From Agrobacterium cavarae (GTDB taxonomy: Bacteria; Pseudomonadota; Alphaproteobacteria; Rhizobiales; Rhizobiaceae), in NCBI RefSeq assembly GCF_004310285.1, contig NZ_SISF01000030.1, positions 186,001 through 250,000 of the forward strand: DNA of 64,000 nucleotides, written 5' to 3'. A program made the position numbers and the translations under genes. The stretch's first letter is position 1. Each line of letters opens with the position of its first letter. Positions 34,045 through 42,593 of the stretch are shown here, piece by piece. A model generated the notes under the pieces. That model did no database searches, was not told the origin of the DNA, and was given only the letters and a program-made list of their open reading frames with translations.

Positions 34045-35241
34045 TCAAATGATTCCATAGTTGGGATGAGAAAGGGTACGTTCGATACCGCGAAGTTCCG
34101 CGAGACCCTTCAGCCGGCCGATAGCCGGATAACCGGGCTGGGCGCCGCGGGTCACATCATCCAGGATTTCCTGTCCGTGATCCGGTCGCATGGGTATTTG
34201 ATGATCGGAAAGACCGGCATCCAGGCGGCGCTTCTCTTCTGCGAGAAGGGCAGCAATCACCGCAACCATATCCGTTCCACCTTCCAGATGCTCGTCCTCA
34301 AAGAAGGAGCACGGCACGGTATCGGTGTCGCGGGTGACGTTGCGCAGGTGAACGAAGTGGATGCGATCGGCAAAGCGCTTGGCGATGAAAGGCAGGTCGT
34401 TATCCTGTCGCGCACCAAGAGAGCCGGTGCAAAGGGTCACGCCGTTCGCGCGGCTATCGACCGCTTTGAGCATATGTGCGTAATCCTCTTCCGTCGAGAG
34501 AATGCGCGGCAGACCGAGCAACGGCCACGGCGGGTCGTCGCCATGGGCGCAGAGATTGATGCCGACCTCTTCGGCCACCGGTACGACCTCGGAGAGAAAA
34601 TCGATGAGATTCTGCTGCAGCCTTGCCCGATCAATACCGTGATAGCTGCGCAACTTCTCCAGAAGCTGATCAAGCGTGTAGCCATCGGCGGAGCCGGGAA
34701 GGCCAGCGCCGATGTTCCTGCCAAGTGCCGCAATCTTCGCGTCCGGCATATCGGCAAAGCGGCGCGCCGCCTCGTCCACCAGCCAATCGGGATAATCGGC
34801 AGCGGCATTCGGGCGCTTGAGAATATGGATATCGAAAGCAGCAAAATCGGTCAGGTCGAAGCGCATTGCTCTCGCCCCGTGGCGGGTTTCCCATCTGAGA
34901 TCGGTTCGTGTCCAATCCAGCACCGGCATAAAATTGTAGCAGACGGTGCGGATACCGCTCGCTGAAAGTCGGCGAAGCGTTTCCTGCCAGTTAGTGATGT
35001 GCTGCTTCCAGTTGCCTGTCTGGGTCTTGATGTCTTCCGACATCCAGACGCTTTCCACCACATCCCAATAGAGCCCGCCCGCCTTAATCTCCGCATGACG
35101 CTTCTGGATTTCGTCGACAGGCCAGACATTGCCGGTTGGAATGTGATGCAACGCGCTGACGATACCGACGGCACCGGCCTGTGCGGCGTCCTGAACCGTT
35201 ACTCTGTCCACTGGCCCGAACCAGCGCCATGTGTGTCTCAT
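34045..35241 (-). CDS. uxuA: Mannonate dehydratase
   Basis: A 398-residue UxuA-family TIM-barrel enzyme that dehydrates D-mannonate to 2-keto-3-deoxygluconate using a divalent metal. Conserved segments include MRHTWRWFGP at the start, NLCAHGDDPP, TLCTGSLGA and FVHLRNV with metal-binding Cys/His, and the C-terminal RPDHGQ motif. It is flanked by idnD-like and uxuB genes at gaps of 18 and 2 bases, so these act as one pathway. Confidence 0.95.
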   Translation of the reverse strand: MRHTWRWFGPVDRVTVQDAAQAGAVGIVSALHHIPTGNVWPVDEIQKRHAEIKAGGLYWDVVESVWMSEDIKTQTGNWKQHITNWQETLRRLSASGIRTVCYNFMPVLDWTRTDLRWETRHGARAMRFDLTDFAAFDIHILKRPNAAADYPDWLVDEAARRFADMPDAKIAALGRNIGAGLPGSADGYTLDQLLEKLRSYHGIDRARLQQNLIDFLSEVVPVAEEVGINLCAHGDDPPWPLLGLPRILSTEEDYAHMLKAVDSRANGVTLCTGSLGARQDNDLPFIAKRFADRIHFVHLRNVTRDTDTVPCSFFEDEHLEGGTDMVAVIAALLAEEKRRLDAGLSDHQIPMRPDHGQEILDDVTRGAQPGYPAIGRLKGLAELRGIERTLSHPNYGII

Positions 35242-35259
35242 GATCCTATCCTCTGAATT

Positions 35260-36309
35260 TTAACTCTGGTCGCTGAAGGTGATCTGCACCTTGCAGGCCA
35301 CCTGGCGGTCACCGGCCTGTTCGAAGGCCGCAACCGCCTGTTCAAGCGGAAAATGATGCGAAATGATCGGCCGCACATCAATGGCGCGAGACGAGATCAG
35401 CGAGACGGCCTCACCAAACTCTGCGTCGAAACGTTGCGACCCGCGCCAGTTGATTTCCTTGCCAACCAAAAGGTTGAGCGGGATGGTGATGTCTCCCGCC
35501 ACGCCCACCTGCACAAGTGTCCCGCGCGGCTTGATGGCACTGAAGGCGGATCGAAGCGCAGGCGCGGCGGCCGAGCAATCGAAGACCACGTCGAAGCTAC
35601 CCTTGTTTTCCTGATAAGGCGCTAGCGCCTCTGGGTTACTGGCAACGTTGATTGTTCCTGTCGCCCCCATGGCCGGTGCGCGGGCGATGGCAGCATCTGT
35701 AAGGTCGGTCACGATGATCTCGGCCGCACCGGCATGTTTTGCCGCGGCGACGGTCAGAAGCCCGATCGGCCCCGCTCCGGTGACGAGCACGCTTTGGCCG
35801 GAAAGATCGCCCGCTTGCGCAACGGCATGCAGGCAAACGGCGAGCGGTTCGGCACAGGCGGCCTCATGCGCGCTCACGCCCTCGGCGAGGGCAAAACATT
35901 GCTTCGCAGGCACGACCAGATGATCACGAAACATGCCCTGCTCATGCGGCAGTCGCATGGCGCTTCCCATGAAACGCATGTCGAGGCAATGGATGGGTTG
36001 TCCCTTGAGGCAATAAGCGCATTGGCCACAGGGCTGCGATGGATTGACGGCTACCAGCGCACCGATCGCAAGACCGCTGACACCCGCGCCGAGTTGCTCG
36101 ACATAGCCTGAGGCTTCATGGCCGGAAATGATCGGCTCGCGCACCTGTACAGGCCCGAAACCGCCATCCTGATAATAATGCAGGTCCGATCCGCAGATGC
36201 CTCCGGATGCCATGCGCAGAAGGACTTCGCCTTCACCCGGTGCGGAATATTCCTGCGTTTCGACCCTAAGATCTCTTTTGCTGTAAAGACGCGCCACGCG
36301 TGTCAGCAT
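35260..36309 (-). CDS. L-idonate/L-gulonate-type 5-dehydrogenase
   Basis: A 349-residue zinc-dependent medium-chain dehydrogenase resembling L-idonate 5-dehydrogenase (IdnD). It has the zinc motif GGICGSDLHYY, GHEASG, a structural-zinc cysteine loop (PCGQCAYCLKGQPIHC) and the cofactor motif GAGPIG. IdnD oxidises C5 of L-idonate. Beside uxuB and uxuA, an enzyme that turns L-gulonate into D-fructuronate fits the pathway better; experimentally described L-gulonate pathways use a dehydrogenase of this type. Substrate assignment is inferred. A strong hairpin separates it from dctM. Confidence 0.85.
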   Translation of the reverse strand: MLTRVARLYSKRDLRVETQEYSAPGEGEVLLRMASGGICGSDLHYYQDGGFGPVQVREPIISGHEASGYVEQLGAGVSGLAIGALVAVNPSQPCGQCAYCLKGQPIHCLDMRFMGSAMRLPHEQGMFRDHLVVPAKQCFALAEGVSAHEAACAEPLAVCLHAVAQAGDLSGQSVLVTGAGPIGLLTVAAAKHAGAAEIIVTDLTDAAIARAPAMGATGTINVASNPEALAPYQENKGSFDVVFDCSAAAPALRSAFSAIKPRGTLVQVGVAGDITIPLNLLVGKEINWRGSQRFDAEFGEAVSLISSRAIDVRPIISHHFPLEQAVAAFEQAGDRQVACKVQITFSDQS

Positions 36310-36341
36310 TTCCAGTCGACTTTCCTTGTCGTGACAGAGGA

Positions 36342-36371
36342 GGTCCGCGCGAGCCTAAACCCGCGCGGACC
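36342..36371 (-). terminator. Intercistronic hairpin between dctM and the 5-dehydrogenase gene
   Basis: GGTCCGCGCG (36342-36351) and CGCGCGGACC (36362-36371) form a perfect 10-base stem with a 10-base loop and no good T-run. It likely tunes relative expression of transporter and enzyme genes. Confidence 0.5.
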
Positions 36372-36383
36372 GATTTCATAACC

Positions 36384-37790
36384 CTATCGGATCAGACCCA
36401 TTTCCGTTGGCAGCCACAGCGTGATTGCCGGAATGAAGGTGATCAGGATCAGCGCCACGAAGAGCGGAACGAGCCATGGCAGAATGGCCATCGTCGTGCG
36501 CTCCACCGAGAGCTTTGCCACACGGGACAGAACGAAGAGCACCATGCCGAGTGGCGGATGCAGGAGACCGATCATCAGGTTCAACGTCATGATCAGACCG
36601 AAATGCACCGGATCGATATGGAACTGCAAGACCAGCGGCAACAGGATCGGCACCAGAATGGTGATGGCCGCGATCGTGTCGAGGAAGCAGCCGACGAACA
36701 GCATCAACAGGTTGACCAGCAAGAGGAAGATCCATTTGCTGTCGGTCAGAGTCAGGATCGCTGCGGAGAGCAGTTGGGCCGCCTGGCTGACTGTCAGAAG
36801 CCATGCAAAGACCGAAGCCGCCGCCACGATGAATAGAACCGATGCCGTGGTTTCGATCGTGTCGAATGTCGCCTTCGCCAGCGTTTTGAACGTCATCGTG
36901 CGATAACGAACAAGACCGAGAAAAAGCGACCAGAGGACGGCCGCGACCGCCGCTTCCGTCGGCGTGAACCAGCCCATCGTCATGCCGCCGATGAGAATGA
37001 CAGGCGTCATCAGCGCCATCACGGCGGAGAAGTCGAAGTACCAGTCACAGAAGATCAGCACCGCCAGCACGATCAGGATGGAGAGGTTCAGCGACATGCC
37101 GAATAGGGTCAGCACGTAGATGCTGGCGGGAACGAGCATGACGATGAAGACTTCCAGCGAGGCACCGAAGATGGTGCGCAGGCTGAAGGGTGTGTCCGAG
37201 CCCCATTGCTTGACGTAGGCGAAGACCGCAACCGTGATCATCATCAACAACGTCATGACGACACCGGGCACGATGCCCGCCATGAACAACGCGCCGATGG
37301 AAACGTTGGCCATCATCCCGTAAATGACGAAAGGCAACGAGGGCGGGAAGATAGGCCCAAGCGTTGCCGAAGCGGCGGTGACGCCGACAGCGGCTTCCAC
37401 CGGGTAGCCGTGATCCTTCATCGCCTTGATTTCGATGGTGCCGATGCCGGCGGCGTCTGCCAGTGCGGTGCCGGACATGCCGGAGAAGATCACCGAGCCG
37501 ATGATATTGACCTGTGCCAGGCCACCCTTCATCCAGCCGACGAGGGCGACGGCGAAGGAATAGATGCGCCCCGTCACGCCGGCGGAGTTCATCAGGTTTC
37601 CGGCCAGAATGAAGAACGGCACTGCGAGAAGCGGAAAGCTTTCAACGCCCGCGATCATGCGTTGCGCCGCGATGATATCCGGCGCGACATTATAGAAAAC
37701 GATGTAAAGCAACGACGACGTCGCCATCGAGATAGCCACCGGCAGGCCGACGACCATCAGAAGGAGGAAAGAACCGATCAGCAGCAGCAT
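36384..37790 (-). CDS. dctM: TRAP transporter large permease
   Basis: A 468-residue DctM-type integral membrane protein with about 12 hydrophobic segments, the main channel subunit of a tripartite ATP-independent periplasmic transporter that imports organic acids with Na+. Family landmarks include NLMNSAGVTGRIY, GMSGTALADAAGIGTIEIKAM and GCFLDTIAAITILVPILLP. It starts one base after the dctQ stop. Its genomic partners indicate an aldonate or uronate substrate. Confidence 0.94.
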   Translation of the reverse strand: MLLLIGSFLLLMVVGLPVAISMATSSLLYIVFYNVAPDIIAAQRMIAGVESFPLLAVPFFILAGNLMNSAGVTGRIYSFAVALVGWMKGGLAQVNIIGSVIFSGMSGTALADAAGIGTIEIKAMKDHGYPVEAAVGVTAASATLGPIFPPSLPFVIYGMMANVSIGALFMAGIVPGVVMTLLMMITVAVFAYVKQWGSDTPFSLRTIFGASLEVFIVMLVPASIYVLTLFGMSLNLSILIVLAVLIFCDWYFDFSAVMALMTPVILIGGMTMGWFTPTEAAVAAVLWSLFLGLVRYRTMTFKTLAKATFDTIETTASVLFIVAAASVFAWLLTVSQAAQLLSAAILTLTDSKWIFLLLVNLLMLFVGCFLDTIAAITILVPILLPLVLQFHIDPVHFGLIMTLNLMIGLLHPPLGMVLFVLSRVAKLSVERTTMAILPWLVPLFVALILITFIPAITLWLPTEMGLIR

Positions 37791-37791
37791 C

Positions 37792-38367
37792 TCAAATCTC
37801 CTCGCTCGTCTGGAATTCTTCCGGCCGCTCGAGAACCGAATAGCCGCGACGCTGATTGGCCACGAAGACCTGGATCGCGCGCAGGAACATCAGCACGAAG
37901 GCGCCGAAGACGGTGTAGAAAACGATGTTGCGCGGCAGCGCCACGGTAACCATTTCCTCATCGGCGACGATCTCTAGATAACGCCACATCAGCCATGAGC
38001 CGTAAGCGAAGAAACCGATGCGGATGATATCGACCGCGATCGCCATGATGCGCGTCACATGCGGCGGCAGGTAATGGTAGAGAACATCGACCTGGATGTG
38101 GCGCGACATGCGCACGCACATGACCGAGCCAAGGAAGACGACCCCGATCAGGCAGTTGACGGCGATTTCTTCCGTCCAGGCATAGCTGTCATTGAGGACG
38201 TAACGGGTGAAGAACTGGAGAAAGACGCATCCCGTCATCATCCAGAAAAGAGCGAGCGTCAGCCAGTCCTCGAAGGCATAAACGGAAAGGTCGGTATCGG
38301 GAGGTGCCTCGTCAAAGGTGTGGGCAAGCTCCTCGGGCGTAACCTGAGTATGGATTTCCTGCGTCAT
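37792..38367 (-). CDS. dctQ: TRAP transporter small permease
   Basis: A 191-residue DctQ-type protein with four predicted membrane helices and the conserved WTEEIAVNCLIGVVFLGSVMCVR region. It pairs with DctM in the inner membrane. An acidic N-terminal extension of about 25 residues precedes the first helix. The dctP gene is 112 bases upstream, separated by a hairpin. Confidence 0.92.
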   Translation of the reverse strand: MTQEIHTQVTPEELAHTFDEAPPDTDLSVYAFEDWLTLALFWMMTGCVFLQFFTRYVLNDSYAWTEEIAVNCLIGVVFLGSVMCVRMSRHIQVDVLYHYLPPHVTRIMAIAVDIIRIGFFAYGSWLMWRYLEIVADEEMVTVALPRNIVFYTVFGAFVLMFLRAIQVFVANQRRGYSVLERPEEFQTSEEI

Positions 38368-38447
38368 TGAAATGTTCCGGTTGGAGCATCGGCGCGAGCA
38401 GCAGATTCACAATGCGCTCGTCTGCCGGTGCTGAAAACGACAAGGAC

Positions 38448-38470
38448 GGCGCGGAGACGAGCCCCGCGCC
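38448..38470 (-). terminator. Hairpin downstream of dctP
   Basis: GGCGCGG (38448-38454) pairs with CCGCGCC (38464-38470), directly after the dctP stop codon. Binding-protein genes often carry such a 3' stabilising stem, which yields more binding protein than permease. Confidence 0.5.
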
Positions 38471-38479
38471 AGGCGCAAT

Positions 38480-39454
38480 TTACTGAACGGCGCGGATCGC
38501 TTCCCAATCGGCCTTGTTGTATCCAAAGTCTTCGAACTTCACCTTGTCGAGCACATTCTTTTCGAAGTCGGCCTTATCGACCTCGGTCACCGTCAGGCCA
38601 CGCTTCTTGAAGTCGTCCACGAGTGCCACTTCACGCTCCTCGATGATCTTGGTCGTCTTGGTCGCAGCCTCCTGCATCACGTCGACGAAGATTTTCTTGT
38701 CTTCGTCTGACAGGCTCGCCCAGCGAGACTTGGAGATCACCGTATTGAGATGGTCGACAATGTGGCCGGTCAGAACGATGTTCTTCTGCACTTCGAAGAA
38801 CTTCTTTGCCTCAATGGTCGTCAGCGGATTTTCCTGCGCGTCGACCGTGCCGTTTTGCAGCGCGAGGTAGACTTCGGCGAAAGCGATCGGCGTGGTGTTG
38901 GCGCCGCAGGCGCGCGGCATGGCAAGATAGGCCGGCACATCCGGAACGCGCATCTTCACGCCGTTCAAGTCGCTGCACTTCTCGATCGGCTTGTTCGATG
39001 TCGTGTGACGCGTCCCGTAGTAGCTGACCGCCGTAATGACGTTGCCGGTCTTGTCCTCGTAACCCTTGGCAAGACGCTTGAAGACATCGCTCTTGGTGTA
39101 GGCGATCAGGTGCTCCGGATTGCGGAAGATGTAAGGGAAGTAGGTGACGCCAATTGGCTTGGAATCGCGCGCTGCGAAGCTGGAACCGGAAATGATGATA
39201 TCGACCGTGCCGAGTTTCAGGCCCTGGTTGATATCGGCTTCCTTGCCGAGCTGCGATGCCGGGAACACGTCGATCTTGTAGCGACCCTCCGTGCGCTTCT
39301 CGATCTCCTTCGCCGCCCACACCGATTCCGTGTGAAACGGTTCTGTGGTCTCGTAAACATGGGCCCATTTCAGCACGGTCTGCGCCTGCGAAGACAGCGC
39401 AGAGGCCATGATGATGGCTGTGGCACCCAGCAGGCTTCTCAATCTGAACGTCAT
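38480..39454 (-). CDS. dctP: TRAP transporter substrate-binding protein
   Basis: A 324-residue periplasmic binding protein of the DctP family with a signal peptide (about 1-24, ending SSQAQ). The ligand-anchoring arginine segment is VKMRVPDVPAYLAM, and the VDAQENPLTTI stretch is typical of the family. Together with DctQ and DctM it forms a high-affinity sodium-driven importer. The preceding gene is the GntR regulator; a GCCGCGT/ACGCGGC stem lies between them (39498-39514). Confidence 0.93.
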   Translation of the reverse strand: MTFRLRSLLGATAIIMASALSSQAQTVLKWAHVYETTEPFHTESVWAAKEIEKRTEGRYKIDVFPASQLGKEADINQGLKLGTVDIIISGSSFAARDSKPIGVTYFPYIFRNPEHLIAYTKSDVFKRLAKGYEDKTGNVITAVSYYGTRHTTSNKPIEKCSDLNGVKMRVPDVPAYLAMPRACGANTTPIAFAEVYLALQNGTVDAQENPLTTIEAKKFFEVQKNIVLTGHIVDHLNTVISKSRWASLSDEDKKIFVDVMQEAATKTTKIIEEREVALVDDFKKRGLTVTEVDKADFEKNVLDKVKFEDFGYNKADWEAIRAVQ

Positions 39455-39497
39455 TTCTGTCTCCTCCCGAAATTGTGTCAGATGTTGCTTCTCTACC

Positions 39498-39514
39498 GCC
39501 GCGTCGAACGCGGC
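39498..39514 (-). promoter_or_regulatory. Hairpin/dyad between gntR and dctP
   Basis: GCCGCGT (39498-39504) and ACGCGGC (39508-39514) form a perfect seven-base dyad with a three-base centre. It may be an attenuator or a binding site. No T-run. Confidence 0.35.
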
Positions 39515-39530
39515 AGCACCTTACCTCCCC

Positions 39531-40229
39531 TCAAGCCTCCTCTCCGAAGCTTTGAGAAAATCTCTTTTGCGACTGGTTGAGATGTCGCTGCATGGCAGCT
39601 TTCGCCGCCTCCGGATCGTTCGCGGCAATCGCATCACGGATAACCACATGCTCCTCAAGCGCCAGGCGCCAGGTCCGCGGCCCTTCGAAATGGCTGGCAA
39701 GACGCTCGAAGTAAGGGGTCATGCGGCGGTCGAAGATATGTCCGGTGAAGCGATGGAGTGTGACATTGCCGATGATGTCGGCGATCGCCAGATGAAACGC
39801 CCGGTCGTGAACCAGCATCTTTACCGCGTCGCCGATGGCATCTTCCATCCGCTTCAAATTCCCATCCAGCAGAGCGACATGCGAGGCATTGGCGCGCTTT
39901 GCCGCCTCTTCGGCAATGCCACCTTCAATGATGCTGCGCGCCTGGAGAATTTCGAAAGGCCCGTCGCTGTCGTCCGCAGGCAAGATCGAGTGCGCTTTCG
40001 GACGTTGGCTTACATAGACCCCTGAGCCCATGCGGATCTGGATGTAGCCTTCAACTTCCAGCACGATCAACGCTTCGCGAACGGTCGGCCTTGAAACGGC
40101 AAACCGTTCGGCAAGATCGCGTTCTGCCGGAAGCTTGGCTCCGTCCGCGATTTCACCTGCCTCTATCAACCTCCTGATTTGATCCGCCACCTGCCTGTGG
40201 AGGCGACGCGGCTCAAGCGCCACAAACAT
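39531..40229 (-). CDS. GntR/FadR-family regulator of the sugar-acid operon
   Basis: A 232-residue FadR-subfamily regulator with an N-terminal winged helix (LPAERDLAERFAVSRPTVREALIVLEVEGYI) and a C-terminal all-helical FCD ligand-binding domain with metal-binding His residues. It resembles UxuR/ExuR-type regulators of hexuronate catabolism. ATG 40229 is chosen because GGGAGGGG lies five bases ahead; an in-frame start at 40316 is less likely. A FadR-type palindrome sits just upstream, implying autoregulation of the whole minus-strand operon. Confidence 0.9.
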   Translation of the reverse strand: MFVALEPRRLHRQVADQIRRLIEAGEIADGAKLPAERDLAERFAVSRPTVREALIVLEVEGYIQIRMGSGVYVSQRPKAHSILPADDSDGPFEILQARSIIEGGIAEEAAKRANASHVALLDGNLKRMEDAIGDAVKMLVHDRAFHLAIADIIGNVTLHRFTGHIFDRRMTPYFERLASHFEGPRTWRLALEEHVVIRDAIAANDPEAAKAAMQRHLNQSQKRFSQSFGEEA

Positions 40230-40253
40230 GATATCCCCTCCCGCTGCGGCATC

Positions 40254-40272
40254 TGGTAAAGTGGTCTTACCA
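40254..40272 (-). promoter_or_regulatory. FadR-type operator upstream of the GntR gene
   Basis: TGGTAA (40254-40259) and TTACCA (40267-40272) form an inverted repeat. The nested TGGTCTTACCA fits the FadR-subfamily pattern TGGTNNNACCA. It lies about 25 bases upstream of the proposed start codon. Confidence 0.6.
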
Positions 40273-40345
40273 ATCATCTCCATTAAGGCTGTTTCGCCGA
40301 TGAAGTCAATTGGCAAACGTGGATCGCGCCTCCGACCCCGTCACA

Positions 40346-41413
40346 TCAGGCAAATGGCTGCGTAATACCCAACCGATTTGCCAGATCTGCGAATGACTGC
40401 CGCGTCGCCGGGTCCAGGACGACACCTTGACGCTCCCTTTCGGCCGCGACTTCCCATTCGCGGTCCCCTGGCGCCATCACCCGCGCGCCCTCACGTGCTG
40501 GCGAGTTTCGCAACGAGTCCAGATAACGCGTCATCGCTCCCTCGAAGACGCTTTTCTCCAGAAATGCCTCAGGCTTCAGCGCAAGAACGAAGGCACCCAT
40601 ACCGCGTGGCGTGGAAAAATCCGGGCCACCCATGGATGCGATGTCGAAGCTGAGCTTCATCCCGGTCAACACCGCGCTGAAGATTTCCGCCACACCGCCA
40701 AGTGCTGCGCCTTTGAAGCCGAATTCGCCACCAAGCGGCGCAAGCATCGCCGCGGCATACGGATCCTTGGTATCATGGCCGCCTTCGTCCGAAGCGGTCG
40801 CATCGGGCAAAGGCTGACCAAGGCTCCGATAGAGCAGCACACGGTTATAGGGGATGGAGCTCGTCGCCATATCGAGAAGCCACGGATTGTCTCCGGTGGA
40901 CGGAACACCAACCGCAATCGGATTTGTGCCGTGAAAACGCTGCGCGCCGTCGTGCAAACGCACGAAGCTATCGGAGTTGCAGAAGGTGATGCCGATAAAC
41001 CCTCGCTTCGCCGCTTCCAGCGAATAGGCCCCAGCGGGACCAAAGTGAGAGGTGTTGCGAATGGCAACCGCCCCGATGCCGAACTGCGTCGCAAGCTCGG
41101 TGGCGTGGGTCATCGCCGTATAGGCAGCCAGCGCTCCATGCGCATCATCTGCATCCAACGTTTCGACAGCGCCCAGCCCAGCCACCTTGCGAAGGCGGGG
41201 TGTGCGGTTGATGCGTCCACCCTGCATGGCAGTCACGTAATGGTCGAGCAAACGGACGCCGTGGCTGTCCACGCCATAGCGTGTTCCATGCATCATGGCA
41301 CGCGTCGCCGCATCCGCCGTTGGGGCGTCCGCACCACAGGCGGCGAAGACCGCGCGGCAGAACCGGTCCAGCAATATCAACGGGACATGGGCGCGCGCCT
41401 CGTCTTGCAGCAT
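40346..41413 (-). CDS. Ldh-family (malate/L-lactate/ureidoglycolate type) dehydrogenase
   Basis: A 355-residue NAD(P)-dependent oxidoreductase of the LDH2/MDH2 family, which has a fold distinct from classical lactate dehydrogenase. Characteristic segments are YGVDSHGVRLLDHYV with the catalytic His, NTSHFGPAGAYS, and FHGTNPIAVGVPS. Members reduce 2-keto acids or oxidise 2-hydroxy acids, including sugar-derived ones. It is divergent from the tandem-winged-helix regulator, so that protein may control it. The exact substrate is unknown. Confidence 0.88.
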   Translation of the reverse strand: MLQDEARAHVPLILLDRFCRAVFAACGADAPTADAATRAMMHGTRYGVDSHGVRLLDHYVTAMQGGRINRTPRLRKVAGLGAVETLDADDAHGALAAYTAMTHATELATQFGIGAVAIRNTSHFGPAGAYSLEAAKRGFIGITFCNSDSFVRLHDGAQRFHGTNPIAVGVPSTGDNPWLLDMATSSIPYNRVLLYRSLGQPLPDATASDEGGHDTKDPYAAAMLAPLGGEFGFKGAALGGVAEIFSAVLTGMKLSFDIASMGGPDFSTPRGMGAFVLALKPEAFLEKSVFEGAMTRYLDSLRNSPAREGARVMAPGDREWEVAAERERQGVVLDPATRQSFADLANRLGITQPFA

Positions 41414-41432
41414 CCTGGCTTCTCCTCTTCAA

Positions 41433-41458
41433 AATGTCTTATGCATACACTAGACATT
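41433..41458. promoter_or_regulatory. Operator-like inverted repeat in the ldh/gntR intergenic region
   Basis: AATGTCT (41433-41439) and AGACATT (41452-41458) are perfect arms around 12 bases that contain a further palindrome, TATGCATA (41440-41447). It is placed between divergent genes and is the best candidate site for the adjacent regulator. Confidence 0.5.
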
Positions 41459-41537
41459 GTTTTTTGGCCGTGCAATCCCTGTAGCGCTAAAAACGATCGC
41501 TGGTCGGCCACGAGACCGAGAGTGAGAGAGGAGAACG

Positions 41538-42539
41538 ATGAAGAGCGCTACGACTGGAATCGCGCCCCGCCTGTACCGCAGAGCCTGCGACCTTCTGGCT
41601 GCAGACATCGCCAATGGCGTCATCGTTCACGGTACGAGGCTGACCGAAACCATGGTTGCCAACCGCTTCGGCATCAGCCGCGCACCCGCACGCCAGGCGC
41701 TGGCGGAACTGGAGCGTCTTCATCTCGTGCGCAAGGCCGAGAGCCGCGGCTATGATGTCGTGGCAAAAAGCAGATCGGTGCCGGAGATAGGCACAACCGG
41801 TGAGAGTTCGGCCCCCACGACCGACACGATGCGCATGCAGCCGAGATCCAGTTGGGAACTTATCTACGACAATATCGAGATCGAGATCGTCTCGCGCACA
41901 TCGCTCGCAGATTGGCGGATCAATGAGGCGATGCTGGCCAAGCATTATGGCGTCAGCAGAACCGTGGGGCGCGATGTCGTTGCGCGTCTGCAGCAGCGCG
42001 GTATCGTTCACAAGGACGAGAGCGGGCGATGGTATGCACCGGCGCTCACGGCCAAGCATATCGACGAACTCTATGAGCTTCGCTGGATTCTTGAGCCGAT
42101 CGCGCTGGAAAAGGCGGCCGCCAATTTTCCGGACGGACTGCTGCTCTCCTTGCGCAAAAACGTCGCGGACGCAATCCAGTCGGTCGACAAGATCGACGGC
42201 GAGATGCTTGATGCGCTCGAACAACAGTTGCATGTCGAGCTTCTCGGCTACTGCGAAAACGCATCGCTGATGCGTGCCATCAGCCTGCCGCAGGCGCTGC
42301 TCGTCGCCCACCATTTTCTCTACCACTGGACCATAGGGCTCTTCGACACCGAGCCCTTCCTGCCGGAACACCTGGCGATTTTCGACAGCCTTCTGGCAGG
42401 CGATATCGAAGGGGCGAAAGCCGGGCTGACACGCCACCTGCAAATCTCCAGAAGCCGCGCGATGATGCGCATCAAAGCCGTCGCGGAGGTCATTTCGCCT
42501 GACGAGCTGCCCTATCTCGAGAAGATGGAAGGCGGCTGA
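41538..42539 (+). CDS. GntR-family regulator with two winged helices
   Basis: A 333-residue regulator. Residues about 10-75 form a GntR winged helix (VANRFGISRAPARQALAELERLHLV), and residues about 115-175 form a second one (LAKHYGVSRTVGRDVVARLQQRGIV). A C-terminal FCD-type helical domain follows. Normal FCD regulators have one winged helix and about 230 residues, so this protein carries a duplicated DNA-binding module. It is divergent from the Ldh gene and directly upstream of the enolase-superfamily gene, both likely targets. Confidence 0.86.
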   Translation: MKSATTGIAPRLYRRACDLLAADIANGVIVHGTRLTETMVANRFGISRAPARQALAELERLHLVRKAESRGYDVVAKSRSVPEIGTTGESSAPTTDTMRMQPRSSWELIYDNIEIEIVSRTSLADWRINEAMLAKHYGVSRTVGRDVVARLQQRGIVHKDESGRWYAPALTAKHIDELYELRWILEPIALEKAAANFPDGLLLSLRKNVADAIQSVDKIDGEMLDALEQQLHVELLGYCENASLMRAISLPQALLVAHHFLYHWTIGLFDTEPFLPEHLAIFDSLLAGDIEGAKAGLTRHLQISRSRAMMRIKAVAEVISPDELPYLEKMEGG

Positions 42540-42568
42540 GCAGCAGAATTCCACAAGACATACCACCC

Positions 42569-42589
42569 GATAACCGGAGGAGGGTTATC
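42569..42589 (+). promoter_or_regulatory. Hairpin presenting the Shine-Dalgarno sequence in its loop
   Basis: GATAACC (42569-42575) and GGTTATC (42583-42589) form a perfect seven-base stem. The seven-base loop is GGAGGAG, the ribosome-binding sequence for ATG 42594. The structure could control access to the site or be recognised by an RNA-binding protein. As DNA it is also a possible operator palindrome. Confidence 0.6.
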
Positions 42590-42593
42590 CGTC

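Noticed and set aside
40427-41755. 442-codon plus-strand frame over the Ldh-family gene
   Set aside because: It spans a convincing reverse-strand enzyme gene and the divergent operator region; composition is shadow-like.
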